Shown here: positions 44,771-56,383 of the stretch, in pieces
Layout of the letters: each line of letters begins with the position of its first letter
Position numbering within the stretch: position 1 is the first letter of the stretch
Assembly (NCBI GenBank): GCA_951802195.1
Contig: OX637631.1
Span: 1-64,000, forward strand
Length of the DNA stretch: 64,000 nt
Direction: 5' to 3'
Source: Tausonia pullulans
Lineage: Eukaryota > Basidiomycota > Tremellomycetes > Cystofilobasidiales > Mrakiaceae
Position numbers and translations under genes: made by a program
Notes under the pieces: model-generated
The model's input: the letters and a program-made list of their open reading frames with translations, nothing else
Databases searched by the model: none
What the model was told of the DNA's origin: nothing

Positions 44771-47700
44771 ATGGAGTCCGTCACGACGCCAACGGCGGAC
44801 CGCCCGCGGCCGCTCGAGCCGCTCTCCTCCGACGGCAGCAGCAACACCACGGCCGCCCTCCTGGCGTCACATCCTCTCAATGCAGGTGGCCGCTCGAGAA
44901 CTGGCAGACATCGCGCGAGATCAAGGATATCGGACGTCCACGCTGGCTCCTGTGAATCCCCCTCACTTTCCCTATCGGAAGCGCAACGCTGACACAGGTC
45001 ATGTGCATGGTGCGACGCGTGCTCACCTTATGTGCTCCTGCTCTAGATTCGTCCTCCCCTGGCCCATCGTCATACTTTGACCTCCCTAGACCAGCGAATG
45101 GCAATGATAACTACCCTAGATCTCCCGGAGATGGTGGCCCCTCAGCCGGCTCCTCGAAGGCCTCCTCACCCAGGGAAGCGTCTTCCGACGCTCGAACGCC
45201 TGGCGTGACCGGCAGCGGCAGCGGCTTTCTCACGATCCCATTGTCGAAGTCGACCTCGTCCCAGTCGAGCCGGCTTCCCTCGCCAGTGTCGAGCCTGCCG
45301 AGGCCTAGGCAGTCGAGTTTGACGCTGCCCCCCTCGTCCAGTCAAACACGCGCTGGACCAACCCCTCTTCAACCTGCCTCCTCTGAGTCTCCCTCGTCCT
45401 CCTCCTCGCGATCAATCCCTCTCCTCTCCAACGCCTCCGGCGGTTCAATCTTTGCTCTTTCGTCCCGACACGGCCTGTCTTCGTCCGAGACGTCGCCCTC
45501 GCGGGCAACCAAGCCATCCCGACGAACGCGAAGGCCACCGCTCATCCTGACGCGTCAGGAAGAGGATGCGATCAACGCGCGCTACGACCTCATGACGTCG
45601 CTCGAGATCGCGGAAGCCCTCGCACCGTGGTTGGGAGGCCGAGAGCCCACTACGTCACGAAGGTTCTCGCATCCATCTAGGGTTCTCGGCGAGGATGACG
45701 ATGCGCTCGCCACCGAGGGAGGGACGCTTTCATCCACCAGCCAGCCGCTCTTCCCGCCTAGTCCTCCTGGAAGTCCTGACGGCAAGGAGCACCCCTTACG
45801 TGTGCTTGCCCGGCTTACGAGAAGGTTCGTTAAGTTGGAGCGCGACGGCGATGGCGGCAACGAGTCGGCCCCTCAACCGCGGCGGGAGTTCAGCGAGAGT
45901 GAACCTGTCAGTAGTCTGCCCTTCCGTTGGCCCCCTTAGGTGGCTTTGCTGAGATATAAAGTGCGTTCGATCATTTCCTCTTCGAACAGGAACCCAGCCT
46001 TCAATATGATCTGCTCGACGCCCTCTCGACATCCTTGGAACCAGCTCTCCAGAGCACGCCGACGGCCTCGAACCTCACCTTCCGAAGCGCGTCGCCGACG
46101 TCCATCTCATCTCTCCCCCGACACACTCAGCACTCCAAGGATGGAAGCCGCAAGTCTCGGACCGGCTCAGTCTCTACAATGGCATCCATCGCCTCCGCTG
46201 CATCATCTTCAGTCCTCTCGCTCTCCCCACAAGACTCGACCCCACTCACCAAAAGCCGCACATCAAGTCTGAAAGTGGAGAAGCCAGCATCAACCGCGCC
46301 ACCCAGAAAGGACCGCGCCTCGGTCGGCGAATGGATGGGAATGGGAGGCTGGTGGGGGACAGGGCCTCCGAAAGCCTGCGGGCCCGCGCACCTTTCCAAG
46401 GACGCTCAAAGGTCGCATCGTCGGAGTCTCAGGGGGTTTCTCTCGCCACCAATCCTCTCTCCCGCCATCACGACCGTTGATTCCACGTCGGCTGCACCAG
46501 AAACCCTCCTCTTTGGCACGAGTGCACCAAGTAGCACCCTCACCCTCGGTCATGACTCAGTTACCCCCGAGCCCGACCGCGGCTCCTCACCTCACTTCCG
46601 AGCCATATTCCTCTCAACCCGAATTATGTCGAGCGACCCAGCTTCCCTCTTCTCCAGTAAATCTTCAGCGGAACCTCACATCGCTCAGATCGCATTCCAG
46701 CTAGTTACCAACGCCCGCGAAAACAAGATCGTGGTCCGCGAGCCGCCGTCGACACGCCCTACCGCCTCTCTCTCACCAAGAGTCGGCGATGGGTCCTCCA
46801 ACAAGCCGGCTGTACCCTCGTTCCCCGCAGTGATCACCGTCTCCGGAACTGCCGCTCTTCCTCGCGGCCCTGAATCAAGCAGACCGTCGTCCTTGGCTGG
46901 AGCGTCCTCGGTCCTCAGTCGAGTACTCGCATCGACCACGGGCGGCGACCACTCACGGAGCAGATCCACCTCCAACCCATTCACCACCTCTTCCTCCTCC
47001 CCTCATGTGATGGGTCCGGCTGCAGGCCGACAAGTCGTCCCGAGCATCGAGCGAGGTGAGCCTGCTATGCCCACGACAGCAGGGCTTGCGTCGGGCGGCG
47101 GGTACCCTTTTTCCCCGCCGATGCCCTCTGTCGAGCTTGAACCTATCGAGCCAAGCGATACCAAGCCACCGTCGATGCTTTTCGACCGATCGAACCTCAA
47201 GTCGTTCTTCAGTTCGCCGAAGGTCGATCGCGTTTCGAAGCGAGCTTCGCGCTTCCAGATGGGTGTGGAGCCCTTAACGGGTGCGTTCCACCTTTACCTG
47301 GAGAGCAGACTGGTGGCCTCGTTTGCTGATCTTGCTCCTCCTCTCTCTTGGCTCTGTCATAGATCGATATGGCTTCATCTATGGTGAGCTTGCCGGCCCT
47401 CGCGAGGTCTGCTTAATTCTATTGACACGAGGCCTCTTATCTTCTTTTAGATGTTCACAACATTAAGATGCTCCGAGATGCGAGCGAGGCAGGCGCCGCC
47501 GCTCCTGCATGCTTCGCCGGCGTCAGCTCGTCCATGGTCGACCGCGAGGAAGAAGAGGAGGACTGGGTTGAAGAGAACATCCTTGTACATCGAACTCCGG
47601 CAAAGCGGAACTCTGCTGCTGGGGCTGAGAAAGGCGATGTGGCGGTGGCCGCACCACCGGTGTCCGGCCTACAGAACTCGGTTGTCTCGTTCGTCTCAAG

Positions 47701-49502
47701 TGAGGCGATCTCAGCGGAGGAAGAGGAAGGGGAGGATGGGACGAGCGGCGACCCTTCACCGGCTCCGCCTGAGGTCCGTAAGCGCCGCCACCGATCCTCC
47801 ACGTTGGTCTCCCTCGCTCCCTCTCCAGCACGCCCGTCGACGTCCGAGCAGGTCATCCACGCTTCGGGGGAAGCGCTTACCTCTACCACTGAAGAGGAGC
47901 TTGCTGATGTCGTCTCCACCTCGGACGAGCAACAGCAGCAGCAGCCTCGACGAGTGGGCCGGAGAGGGTTCTTCAACCCTTCATCCCGCAAGACGATCGA
48001 GCTCCTCCTTAGCCACCTTACGGCTCTTCATGACTCGACGCAGGCGGCTCAGAAAGCTAAGTGGGACGTCTTTCTCAAGAAGCGTCGCACGTCGGCGATC
48101 GCTGGCGCAGGACCAGCAGCGGTAGATGGCGAGAACCTCGTTGGGTTCGCGACACTCGGCTTGGGGACCGACTACGCAGAGTTTGTCAAGCTCGTCCGTG
48201 GTGGGATCCCAATTGCGTATCGGGCGAAAGTCTGGGCCGAATGCAGTGGCGCCGGAGAGGTCATGGCACCGGGGGAGTACGAGGACTTGCTGGCGTTGGC
48301 TGACCATGAGGGGCTCAAGAGCACTGTAAGGGCGGAAATTGAGAAGGACGTGGTGAGAACGCTGGTGAGTTGCCTTACCCGAATTGGTCAAGGTGGTCAC
48401 ATAAACTGAGCTGACGCTGAATGAGGCCGTATCGCTTGAAAAAGCCCCTCAACGTGTTCTTTGGAGGCGACGGACCAGGAGTCGCTAAGCTGAGAAGACT
48501 CTTGACTGCTTTCGCTTGGTGAATACAGCTTGCGTCTTGCTTGAGGCGACTCCAGTGCTAAGGACGTCATCCTGTTTTCTCCTCGCAGGCACGACATGTC
48601 GATCGGTTACTGCCAGGGACTCAACGTGAGTGGTTTTAGCATGTTCGAATTCCAATCCTGTTCAGTGACAACCTTACCTCTCTCCCACGCAGATGCTCGC
48701 GGCGACGCTGCTGCTGACGCACCAGCGGGAGGAGGAAGCGTAAGTTTTGTTGTTCCATGTTCATCAGGGTTTTCTGACTGGTTTCCGATGTAGCTTCTGG
48801 GTCTTCCTTTGCATCGTCGAGCGGCTCATGCCCCCGGACTATTACTCGCCTTCGTGAGTTGGCTCCTTGCTCTCATCCGCTCGTCATCAACGCTGACGTA
48901 GCCTCTGCAATGCCCGTTAGCCTTCTCTGTTCCCGTGCCGATCAACGCGTCCTCCAGGATTTTCTCGCATTAGAGCTGCCCAAATTGGCGGACCACCTCA
49001 CCTCGAACGGCGTTGAGGTCGCCGCGCTCAGCTTTGGCTGGTTCCTCTCTCTCTTCACCGACTGCCGTACGCCAGCTTTCAGCAAGCTGTTTTCACGTTT
49101 CAGATTTCAATCTCTGATCCGGTTCCACCCTGTCCACAGTCCCCGTCGAGACGCTCTTCCGATGCTGGGATGTCTTTTTCGTCGAGGGCTTTGATTTCTT
49201 CTTCCGACTCTCGCTCGCCATTCTCAAGATGAATGAGCAGGCTCTCCTCCAGTGCGACTTTATCGGGGTACGTTGTCGCTTCTCTCTTTCTTTCTTCTTA
49301 CCTCCTTGCCTAATCTCACCACTTGGAGCAGGACCTTTACGAGTGCCTAGAGGCCTGCACCTCGCGCCTTTGGAATGCCGACGCCCTCCTTGCGATAGAG
49401 CATGACCTCAAGGGGACGGTCACCCACGAGGGGATCATCGCCCGACGTGCTATCCACGTCCAGGCGCTCGTCGAAGAGATGGGCGACGATCGGCCATTCT
49501 GA
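44771..49502 (+). CDS. TBC-domain Rab GTPase-activating protein, large
   Basis: Accelerates GTP hydrolysis by a Rab GTPase in membrane traffic. Twelve exons fit: 44771-44885, 45047-45906, 45990-47280, 47361-47381, 47451-48364, 48445-48518, 48589-48625, 48693-48739, 48794-48853, 48921-49066, 49140-49267, 49332-49502 (about 1287 residues). The first ~750 residues are Ser/Pro-rich and look disordered, with one ordered helix (ARYDLMTSLEIAEALAPWLG). DRYGFIYDVHNIKMLRDA precedes the TBC domain. The TBC signatures are GIPIAYRAKVWAEC, IEKDVVRTLPLNVFFGG (Arg finger, IxxDxxR) and IGYCQGLN (Gln finger), then LSFGWFLSLF and ETLFRCWDVFFVEG. Both catalytic fingers are present, so it should be active. A 21-base exon carries RYGFIY. 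The first intron (44886-45046) is the least certain. Confidence 0.87.
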
Positions 49503-49993
49503 GGGGGAAGTTCTTATTGCGGGATTCGCTTGTATAGCATGGGACTTTGCATCGATGGAGATGGGCCCGAAGCAAAAGAAAAAATAACGTGGGAGATGGA
49601 TGACGTGGAAAGATGGAGTTGTAGAATGCGGGATGCGGGGGCCGCCGCCTGTGCGAAATGGGAAAATACAAAACGATGGAGAAAGGAGGAGGGTCAAGAA
49701 CAAGAGGAGGTAAAATGTGGATAGTCATAGCAGGAACTCCCCGTCCGCGCCGAGGATGGTTGTACATGCCGCGGATGTGTAGGAGGGAAGGGGTGCAGTT
49801 GTCGAAAGACCGCGAGCTTGAGGAAGACCCGGCAATGTCTAAGGTGACCCTACTAAGGTAACCCTTGAGTGGCCTGTACTTCCCAATTCATCGGCCGAGG
49901 CGACAGGGCCGACGTCATCGCCTTCACTAGGGGGGCGGTAGGATTGAGGCGAGGGGATACCATTAAGCGAGGCTGGGAGCGGAACGGTCGAAC
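49503..49993. other. Intergenic between convergent TBC and Scm3-like genes
   Basis: No gene was seen. Purine-rich on the + strand around 49540-49720. Confidence 0.6.
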
Positions 49994-52900
49994 TCATGGT
50001 CCACGAATCGGCGCCGTAGAGGAGCCGGACGCCGGGCGAGCGGCGGCGGTAGACGGGTCCGATGTCGACGTAGCGCCTCTCCAACCGGAGACCATAAAGT
50101 CCAGCGCAGACGGGACCCGAGCAGCCGAGGGAGCTGCGGGCGGAGAAGAATGGGCGGGGCGGGAAGAGGGAGAGGCTGATGCAACTGGAGCGTTGGGTGA
50201 AACAGGCCGAGAGAGAGAGGTGGGGATGGTCCGCTGCATTGGGCGGGACAACCTCGGCTTAGGAATAGGCTTGACCGCACGAGGCTGCTCGATGGCAGTA
50301 GCAGGCGGTCCCTGACGGAGAGTGGTGTCGACCACGGAAGGGATGCTTGGTGGTGGGGTTTCGCTGCCAGCGGTCGGAAGAGAGTCGATAAAGCCCTTGA
50401 GAGTCCAAGAACCAACCTGAGAGACCGTTTGAGGGGTCATGGTAGACTGTAGCCCTTCGTCCCAGGGCCTTGGAGCGGTGGCATCGAGGAAGGAGCAGGC
50501 TCGCCAACCAAGAAGGCGACCGAGGCAGACCGTCTCTTGGGCGGACCCCCGCTTCCGGAGAAAGCAATTGTTGCATGCCGGCAGCACGAGAGGCTCGGTC
50601 GGAACCTGCAGTGAGGTCAATGAAATTTGAAGTGAGGAGGCTTGGTTCAAGCTTGTGGAGCTACTGGAAGCCTGGGTCTCTGGAGACATAGCCCTCTTTT
50701 CTTCTTCGACTGCAAATAGGACAAGATCCAAAGGTCAACATCGAAGCAGCTCGCTATAACAAGATTGGCATGCTAGACAACTCACCTCTTTGCCGAGAGC
50801 GCTCTATGGCCCCAGCTGGTCCACCCGCAGCCTCCCACCATTGATGGTAGTCTCTCACAGAGCTCCGGAGCTTGAGCCGCGCAGCCATCGACTTGACCGA
50901 CGGCAGGAGGTTCGGCGAGTCCAACGTGACGATCGCACCCTCCTCTCGCCAGTAGGACTCTGGCTCCGTTCGGGCGACGGAAGGCCACGTGTCGCGGATG
51001 AGCTTGTGCAGGGGCGGCGCTTCCGTCGGATCGGTCAAAGGAACGTGGAGAGGGATCTCCTTCTTCACCGGTAGAACTGCGTGCGCGGGGAAGATAGTTG
51101 GCGGATGAAGTCGTCCAAGAAATTTCCTGTCCGATTCGGTCGGAGAGGGGACTAGAATGTCCCGAGGCAGGATTGTGACCGAAGGGGTGTCAGACGTCGA
51201 TGTCCGCCGCCGCTTCCGGGAATGTCCGCGCTGCATGTTATCGTCACCGCTGCTGACATCGTCTTTTCCTACTATGGAGGTGCTTGGATCGTGAGGCAGG
51301 CCGTCTTCGGCCGACCGGCCATTGGGCAAATCTTGCCGCTTCAACGATGGCGGCACAACGGCTTGCCTGACCGGGAAGAAGAGGTCCGGATCCTTCCTCC
51401 TTGCCGTCGCCGCCTTCTTAGCTTTCTTCTTCGTCCGAACGGCCTCTTCATCGTCGCTACTGCCGGTTGGTAAGGGGGGAAGGAGAATGATGCCCTTCCG
51501 CTCGTCGACAAAGGCGCGTGAGATTAGTGGCCGAAGGGCGAGCCTCGAGCGAGTGCGGTGCGTGGGTGTCGAGGCCGTGTGCTCAGACCTGAGCGGCGCG
51601 AGATCGTCATCGCCGTCGTCCGATTCTTGGGATGGAGACACAAAGCGGACGCGCAGACGAGGAGGTGGGAGACGAGAACACAATGAGGAAGCCTGATTTG
51701 AGGCTTTGGGCGTAGAGGACCGATCGGAGGCGATAGAGCAGATCGAGGCAGTGGAAGCGTTGGAGAGGGGAGGGGTCGGGAGGGCGGAGGTGTGAGCCCT
51801 CGTGGGAGCGGGGACCACGGGAAGAGATGGGTAGGAGACGTGTCGCAAGGGCGAGGGGACAGTCCGTACATGTTGTAGCTGGTTTGCGCCGGAGAGGACG
51901 CGCTGCTTGAGAGGAGATATCCGAGGCGGAGAAGGAGGACGGGGCTTCGTCCGGACGGCGAGATGGACGGGAACCCGTTGTTGAAATGGTGGAGGAGGCG
52001 AGACTGAGGGAGGAGGGGATGGTGGCGAGTTCGTTGCCGTTGGACATGATGAGCGCGTGACAGCGAGACCAGCCATCTTGCGCGGGGTCCGATCCGGATC
52101 TTCGTCCTCCGAAGCTGTACTCTCGTCCTCGGATGAGAGAATATTCATGTCGTCCGACGTCTCCGAGTCCGAAGCGACGCGTTGAGGGGATCCTGACCTC
52201 GACCGGTCGAGCAACGATAAGTCGATGTGTCGAGGACCGAAGACATCCTCCTCACCGCTCTCCTCGTCACTCGGCTCATCACTCTCTTCTTCCTCTTCCA
52301 ACATCTCCTCATACACACCCTGCTCTTCTGGTGTCTCCTCCTTGTCGTCGATCATCTCCTCCCCCTGGCCATCCTCCGATTGAGAAGACAGCGCGTCCAG
52401 CTCGTCGATCTCGCTGCTCTGTTGTTCCTCCTCCTCATCGACGTTACTCTCGACGCGCCGACCAGCGCGAGCGCGCTCCTCCTCGGCGAGGAACTCGCGG
52501 AGGTCCTCGTCATCGAGTTCGTCGCGGGCGTGCGAGAGGGCAGCTCTAGGTGGGGGGAAGTGTATCCGGAGCCCTCCGGTCGGGGTGCCAGCGATGGCGA
52601 TGGCAGGCGAGATTAACCGTGAAGGGGACTCGAACTGAGACTCATCCCAGCCCCCGAGGTCGTCGTCCTCGTCGTCATCCTCGTCGGCCGGCTCGTCTCC
52701 ATCAGCGCGTTCCTCCTCCTCTTCCTCCTCCTCCCCGCTTCCATAGCTCTCCTCGTCCTCGGTGATTTCGGAGGAAGGGACGTCGTCGTCGTCGTCGGGC
52801 GCTCCAAAGTCGCGCGCGCGCTCCATGGCGCGGAGCCGGCCACGATCCTGGACAATCTTGCCCGTCCAGAGGTCAATCTCATCGTCCTCCTCAAGCGTAA

Positions 52901-53189
52901 CGTCCTTGTACTTGCGGGCGACGGCCTCCCAAGTGCTGAGGAGCCGGCGGGAGGAGGCATGCCGGTCGCGGTGGAAGGCAAGTTCGTCGGCGCTGAGCGC
53001 GGTCCTCTCACGTCTGGGCTTGAAGACGGAAGGGAGATCAGGCGTTTGCGAGAGGGCGAAAGCGGAGAAGAGGGGACGGGAGTCTGTGTGAGACGATGGA
53101 CGGGGAGCATGGATCAGCAAACAATCGAGAGGAAGGCCTGGGGCAGCTGGGGAGCGGAGACGAGCCTTCGTCCGAGTCGGGGTCGCCAT
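49994..53189 (-). CDS. Scm3/HJURP-like centromere protein (putative CENP-A chaperone)
   Basis: Two minus exons fit: 53189-50786 and 50709-49994 (1039 residues). Near residues 65-120 the sequence RLLSTWEAVARKYKDV then EIDLWTGKIVQDRGRLRAM matches the Scm3/HJURP core (a W..I..KYG helix followed by D.IDL.TGEIV.D.GHL..M). That core wraps the CENP-A/Cse4-H4 dimer and deposits it at centromeres. It is followed by FHRD-type basic residues upstream and a long acidic Asp/Glu region (residues about 125-330) typical of histone chaperones. Next come a Ser/Pro-rich basic middle with nuclear-type Lys runs (KKKAKKAATARRK, RKRRRTS) and a C-terminal segment with two paired Cys (PACNNCFLRKR, CLGRLLGWRAC). Much longer than yeast Scm3. 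The assignment rests mainly on the short core motif. Confidence 0.7.
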
Positions 53190-53491
53190 CCCTCAAGGGT
53201 GAGGACATGGTGAGCGAGTTGACAGTGCCCCAGCCTGTGTCCGTTCCGCGCTAGAGGGGCTGACGAGGGCGGGGAAAGGCGATGAGAATGGTGCAACGCC
53301 GGCGGCGATTGGTGCTGGTTGAGCGACACGAGCCGACGACGCGTGCAGTCGGCGGCCCCTTGTCCCACGCAGGCAACACGTCGTCAGGGAAGCAGCGCGG
53401 CGCGTCGTCCCTCTCGACAGGCAGCCCCGCTTGGAATTTCTCGCGTCGTCAGAGGACGAGACATCGTCTTGACAGCCACCTCCTCTCCGCC
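53190..53491. promoter_or_regulatory. Divergent promoter between Scm3-like gene and TRM82
   Basis: 302 bases separate opposite start codons. The TRM82 frame is open upstream to an ATG at 53282, so a longer N-terminus cannot be excluded, but the conserved protein begins at 53492 (MLYPVLNL). Confidence 0.6.
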
Positions 53492-55402
53492 ATGCTCTAT
53501 CCGGTCCTCAACCTCACCTCGACGCAGTCGGGCCTCTACCTCACGTCCGGGCCGCACATCCACATCTTCGACCCCGCTGTCCATGCCCCGCTCGCCTCAA
53601 CTGCCAACGCCGAGTCCCTCGTTCCGCTCGAGGTTGGAACCTCCATCCACTCAGGTCTCGTCCGCCTGCTCGCCGTCTCTCAGACAGGCCAGTGGCTCGC
53701 CTCGGTCGCCGACGACAAGCTTCTCAAGGTCTGGGAGGTCTCGGATGGGGGCCGCAAGATCAGGCTCGCGAGCACCAGGTGCGTTGGGTGTGCACGACGG
53801 CTGCGAGCGACGAGCGGGCAAGACCGCGTCGCTCTCTCGTCCAAGGTGGCAAGCGGAGTGCTGCACTTATACCCAGATGCTGATCAGCACTCGTGCAACT
53901 CCAGGCTCGCTCTCAAGAAGATATCGACCCTGACCTTCACTTTCAATGACTCCATCGTCCTCGGTGACCGCCTTGGAGACGCCTTCACGTACGACACCTT
54001 CTGCCCTTCCACAGATCCTGAGCACTGTCTGATCCTGTTCGATGCCTCGGTCCTGTCTCTCGTTTGTTCTTTCTTGTCCAATACTTGAGAAATGCAGTTA
54101 CCCGCTTCACCCGGACCCGAACGCGCCTGCGCCGCCTCAAGGCAAGGACTCCAAGACAACGTTCGACGTCAACGCCGACCCGGCCTCCAACCCGGACGGC
54201 AAGCTTATCCTTGGTGAGTGGCAGTTGTCCGGGCACTGAGGGTAACCCCGTCATCTTCGACCACTCCCTGACTGACTCGAGGCTGTCCTTTTTGCGGGGC
54301 GTTCCATCTGCGCCCGCCACCAGGCCACACTTCCCCTATCACCGCCCTCTTTCTCACGGAGAACGAGGACTACATCTGCACTGCCGATCGGGACGAACAC
54401 ATCCGTCTCTCCCGCTACCCGCAAGGCGAGGTTGTTGAGCGCTTCCTCCTCGGCCATCGCCACTTCGTCTCCGCTCTTCTCCCGCTGCCTGCCACCAAGC
54501 AGCTCCTCTCGGCCGGTGGTGAACCTTCGATCCACGTCTGGTCCTTCCCGGAGGGTATCCTCAAGGTGCGAATTCCCATCATCGACCAGGTCCTCGCCCA
54601 CACGACCGTTCGCGCCCCGACGAGGTGGGGTCGCCGTGACCCCGTCACGGGAGAGAAGCGGGAGCGACTCCCAAACTCTCGGGGCGTAAGTGTGATGAAG
54701 CTCCTCGAGTGCGAGGGCCGGGCCATCTTCTACTCGCTCGGCGCGACAGCGCTCTTCTCGGTCTCGCTTGAGGCGCTTTCGAACGAGTCCAACGTGGAGG
54801 TCCTCGACCTCGGCCGGCCAGTTCTCGATTTCTGCGTTCTTTCCTCTCCTTCCTCATCTTTCTCTTCCGCCTCGTCCCCTCCCACCACTTCCGAACCTCG
54901 TCTCCTTGTCTCCGTTGACGAGGGCCTCGAAGGGACCGCCCCCGGCCTGCGCCTCGTCTCCGGACGGTCTTTCACCGCCCTTCCCTCCGTGGACACTCTC
55001 CTCGCCTCGCTCCTCGCCTCCTCCCTCCTCCTCGCCCCGGCACCAGCGCTTCCCCAGTCCAAGAACAACAAGGGCCCCGCCGCGGACTTCAACCTCTATC
55101 AGCAGCTCATCGAGCTCCCCAAGTGGCCTGGATCCGAGGCCGAGGCCGCGGAGGATGCTGCGGAAGAGGATCAGCGGCAGAAGCGCGCCGAGGAGCTTGT
55201 TACCAAAAAGGAGAGCGGTCGGAGGAAGAACAACGGCGGCGTCTCGCTGAAGGGCGCTGGTTGGGCGGCCAAGACCAAGAAGCCTAAGGTCGAGGAGAAG
55301 GAGGAGCAGCTGCTGCTGCAGAAAGTCCAGCAGACTGCCAAGGAGCCGGAGGAGCCGGCAGTGGCAGCTGAGGACGACGAGGAGGCGGCGATGAATCTGT
55401 GA
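53492..55402 (+). CDS. TRM82: TRM82/WDR4, non-catalytic subunit of tRNA m7G46 methyltransferase
   Basis: This WD40 partner of Trm8 makes 7-methylguanosine at position 46 of tRNA, in the nucleus. Four exons fit: 53492-53778, 53905-53988, 54098-54213, 54324-55402 (521 residues). Early blades have LLAVSQTGQWLASVADDK and LKVWEV. The family signature SPITALFLTENEDYICTADR then DEHIRLSRYPQG and ERFLLGHRHFVSALL is very close to the Trm82 core (TADRDEHIRVSRYP...GHKEFVS), followed by LLSAGGEPSIHVW. The C-terminus is a Lys/Glu-rich extension with AGWAAKTKKPKVEEK and an acidic end. All phases agree. Confidence 0.9.
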
Positions 55403-56383
55403 TGACTTTTGGCTCCTCTTTTTACCTTTCTCTCTCCCCGTCTCTCGTAAGAAAGATCGTTCGAGGAAAACGGCAGTAGCTCTCACTTGGTGGAACCAGC
55501 AGCAAAAAAATGCCTAGGATTCGAGCAGGGTGTACAACTGGATATCCCGTGTCCAGAAAGGAGGAGAGGGAGGGGAGGGAGGGAGGATGCCTCATCCCCC
55601 CCCCAAAAAAAAAAAGAAAAAAAAAAGGCCAAGCACCCCAGTGAGGTTGAACCCATTACCATGTCGACAAAGAGGTAGGTCCGACTTCACTAAAGTAACG
55701 CGATGCGCCTGCGCTCCAGTCTTGAGCGTCATCCTAGGATCGAAGAGCCTTCAGTGGCGCAGCGGGCCTGTGAGGAATGGGTTCATGCTTTAACTGTATC
55801 AACATATTTCCCAGTAAAAGGCACGACGACTCGCAAGAGACCCAACTGCATGAAACGCATTAGTTCATGATGAAACCGGAACGGGATCCTGACGGGACCT
55901 GCGCACCTCACAGCAATGACGCCCGATAATCCCCTGCTGCCTGGGCCTGACGGCCTTTCTTCCGTCAAATTACATTGGCGAAGACAGTGAAAGGCTGCCG
56001 TTCGGGCTTGAAATCAGGGGTGATGTCTATGGGCGCAGCTCGTTGCCATCGCCATTGCAAATGGCGCGGGCCTCACTTCCAGCGGTAGCGCATCGGGGCA
56101 TCATAGTTTATCCCACTGATAGTATCATTGCACCAAGGAGAAATAAGAGCCAAGAGGATGTGGGGTGTCCGTCCGTCTATGACAGAGATATAATAAGAAA
56201 AACAAGAGATCGAAGAAAGGAGGTGGGAGATAGTGGATTCCAAGAGCTGTGAGAAGGCTGTCTCAGTGTGTCAGGGTGGCACCTTGCATTATATTGACGA
56301 TATTGTACCTGTCATGTTTTTGTTTTCGATCACTGAGTCAGCCTTGAGGTCTAGTTTGGTACTGGAGAAGCGTAGCGGGCCTC
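55403..56383. other. Intergenic between convergent TRM82 and the transporter
   Basis: This contains a C-run joined to a long A-rich run (about 55596-55626). No gene, tRNA or repeat family was recognised. Confidence 0.6.

Noticed and set aside
52100-53100. Several + strand frames rich in Ser/Arg opposite the Scm3-like gene
   Set aside because: They are shadows of the acidic Glu/Asp codons on the minus strand.
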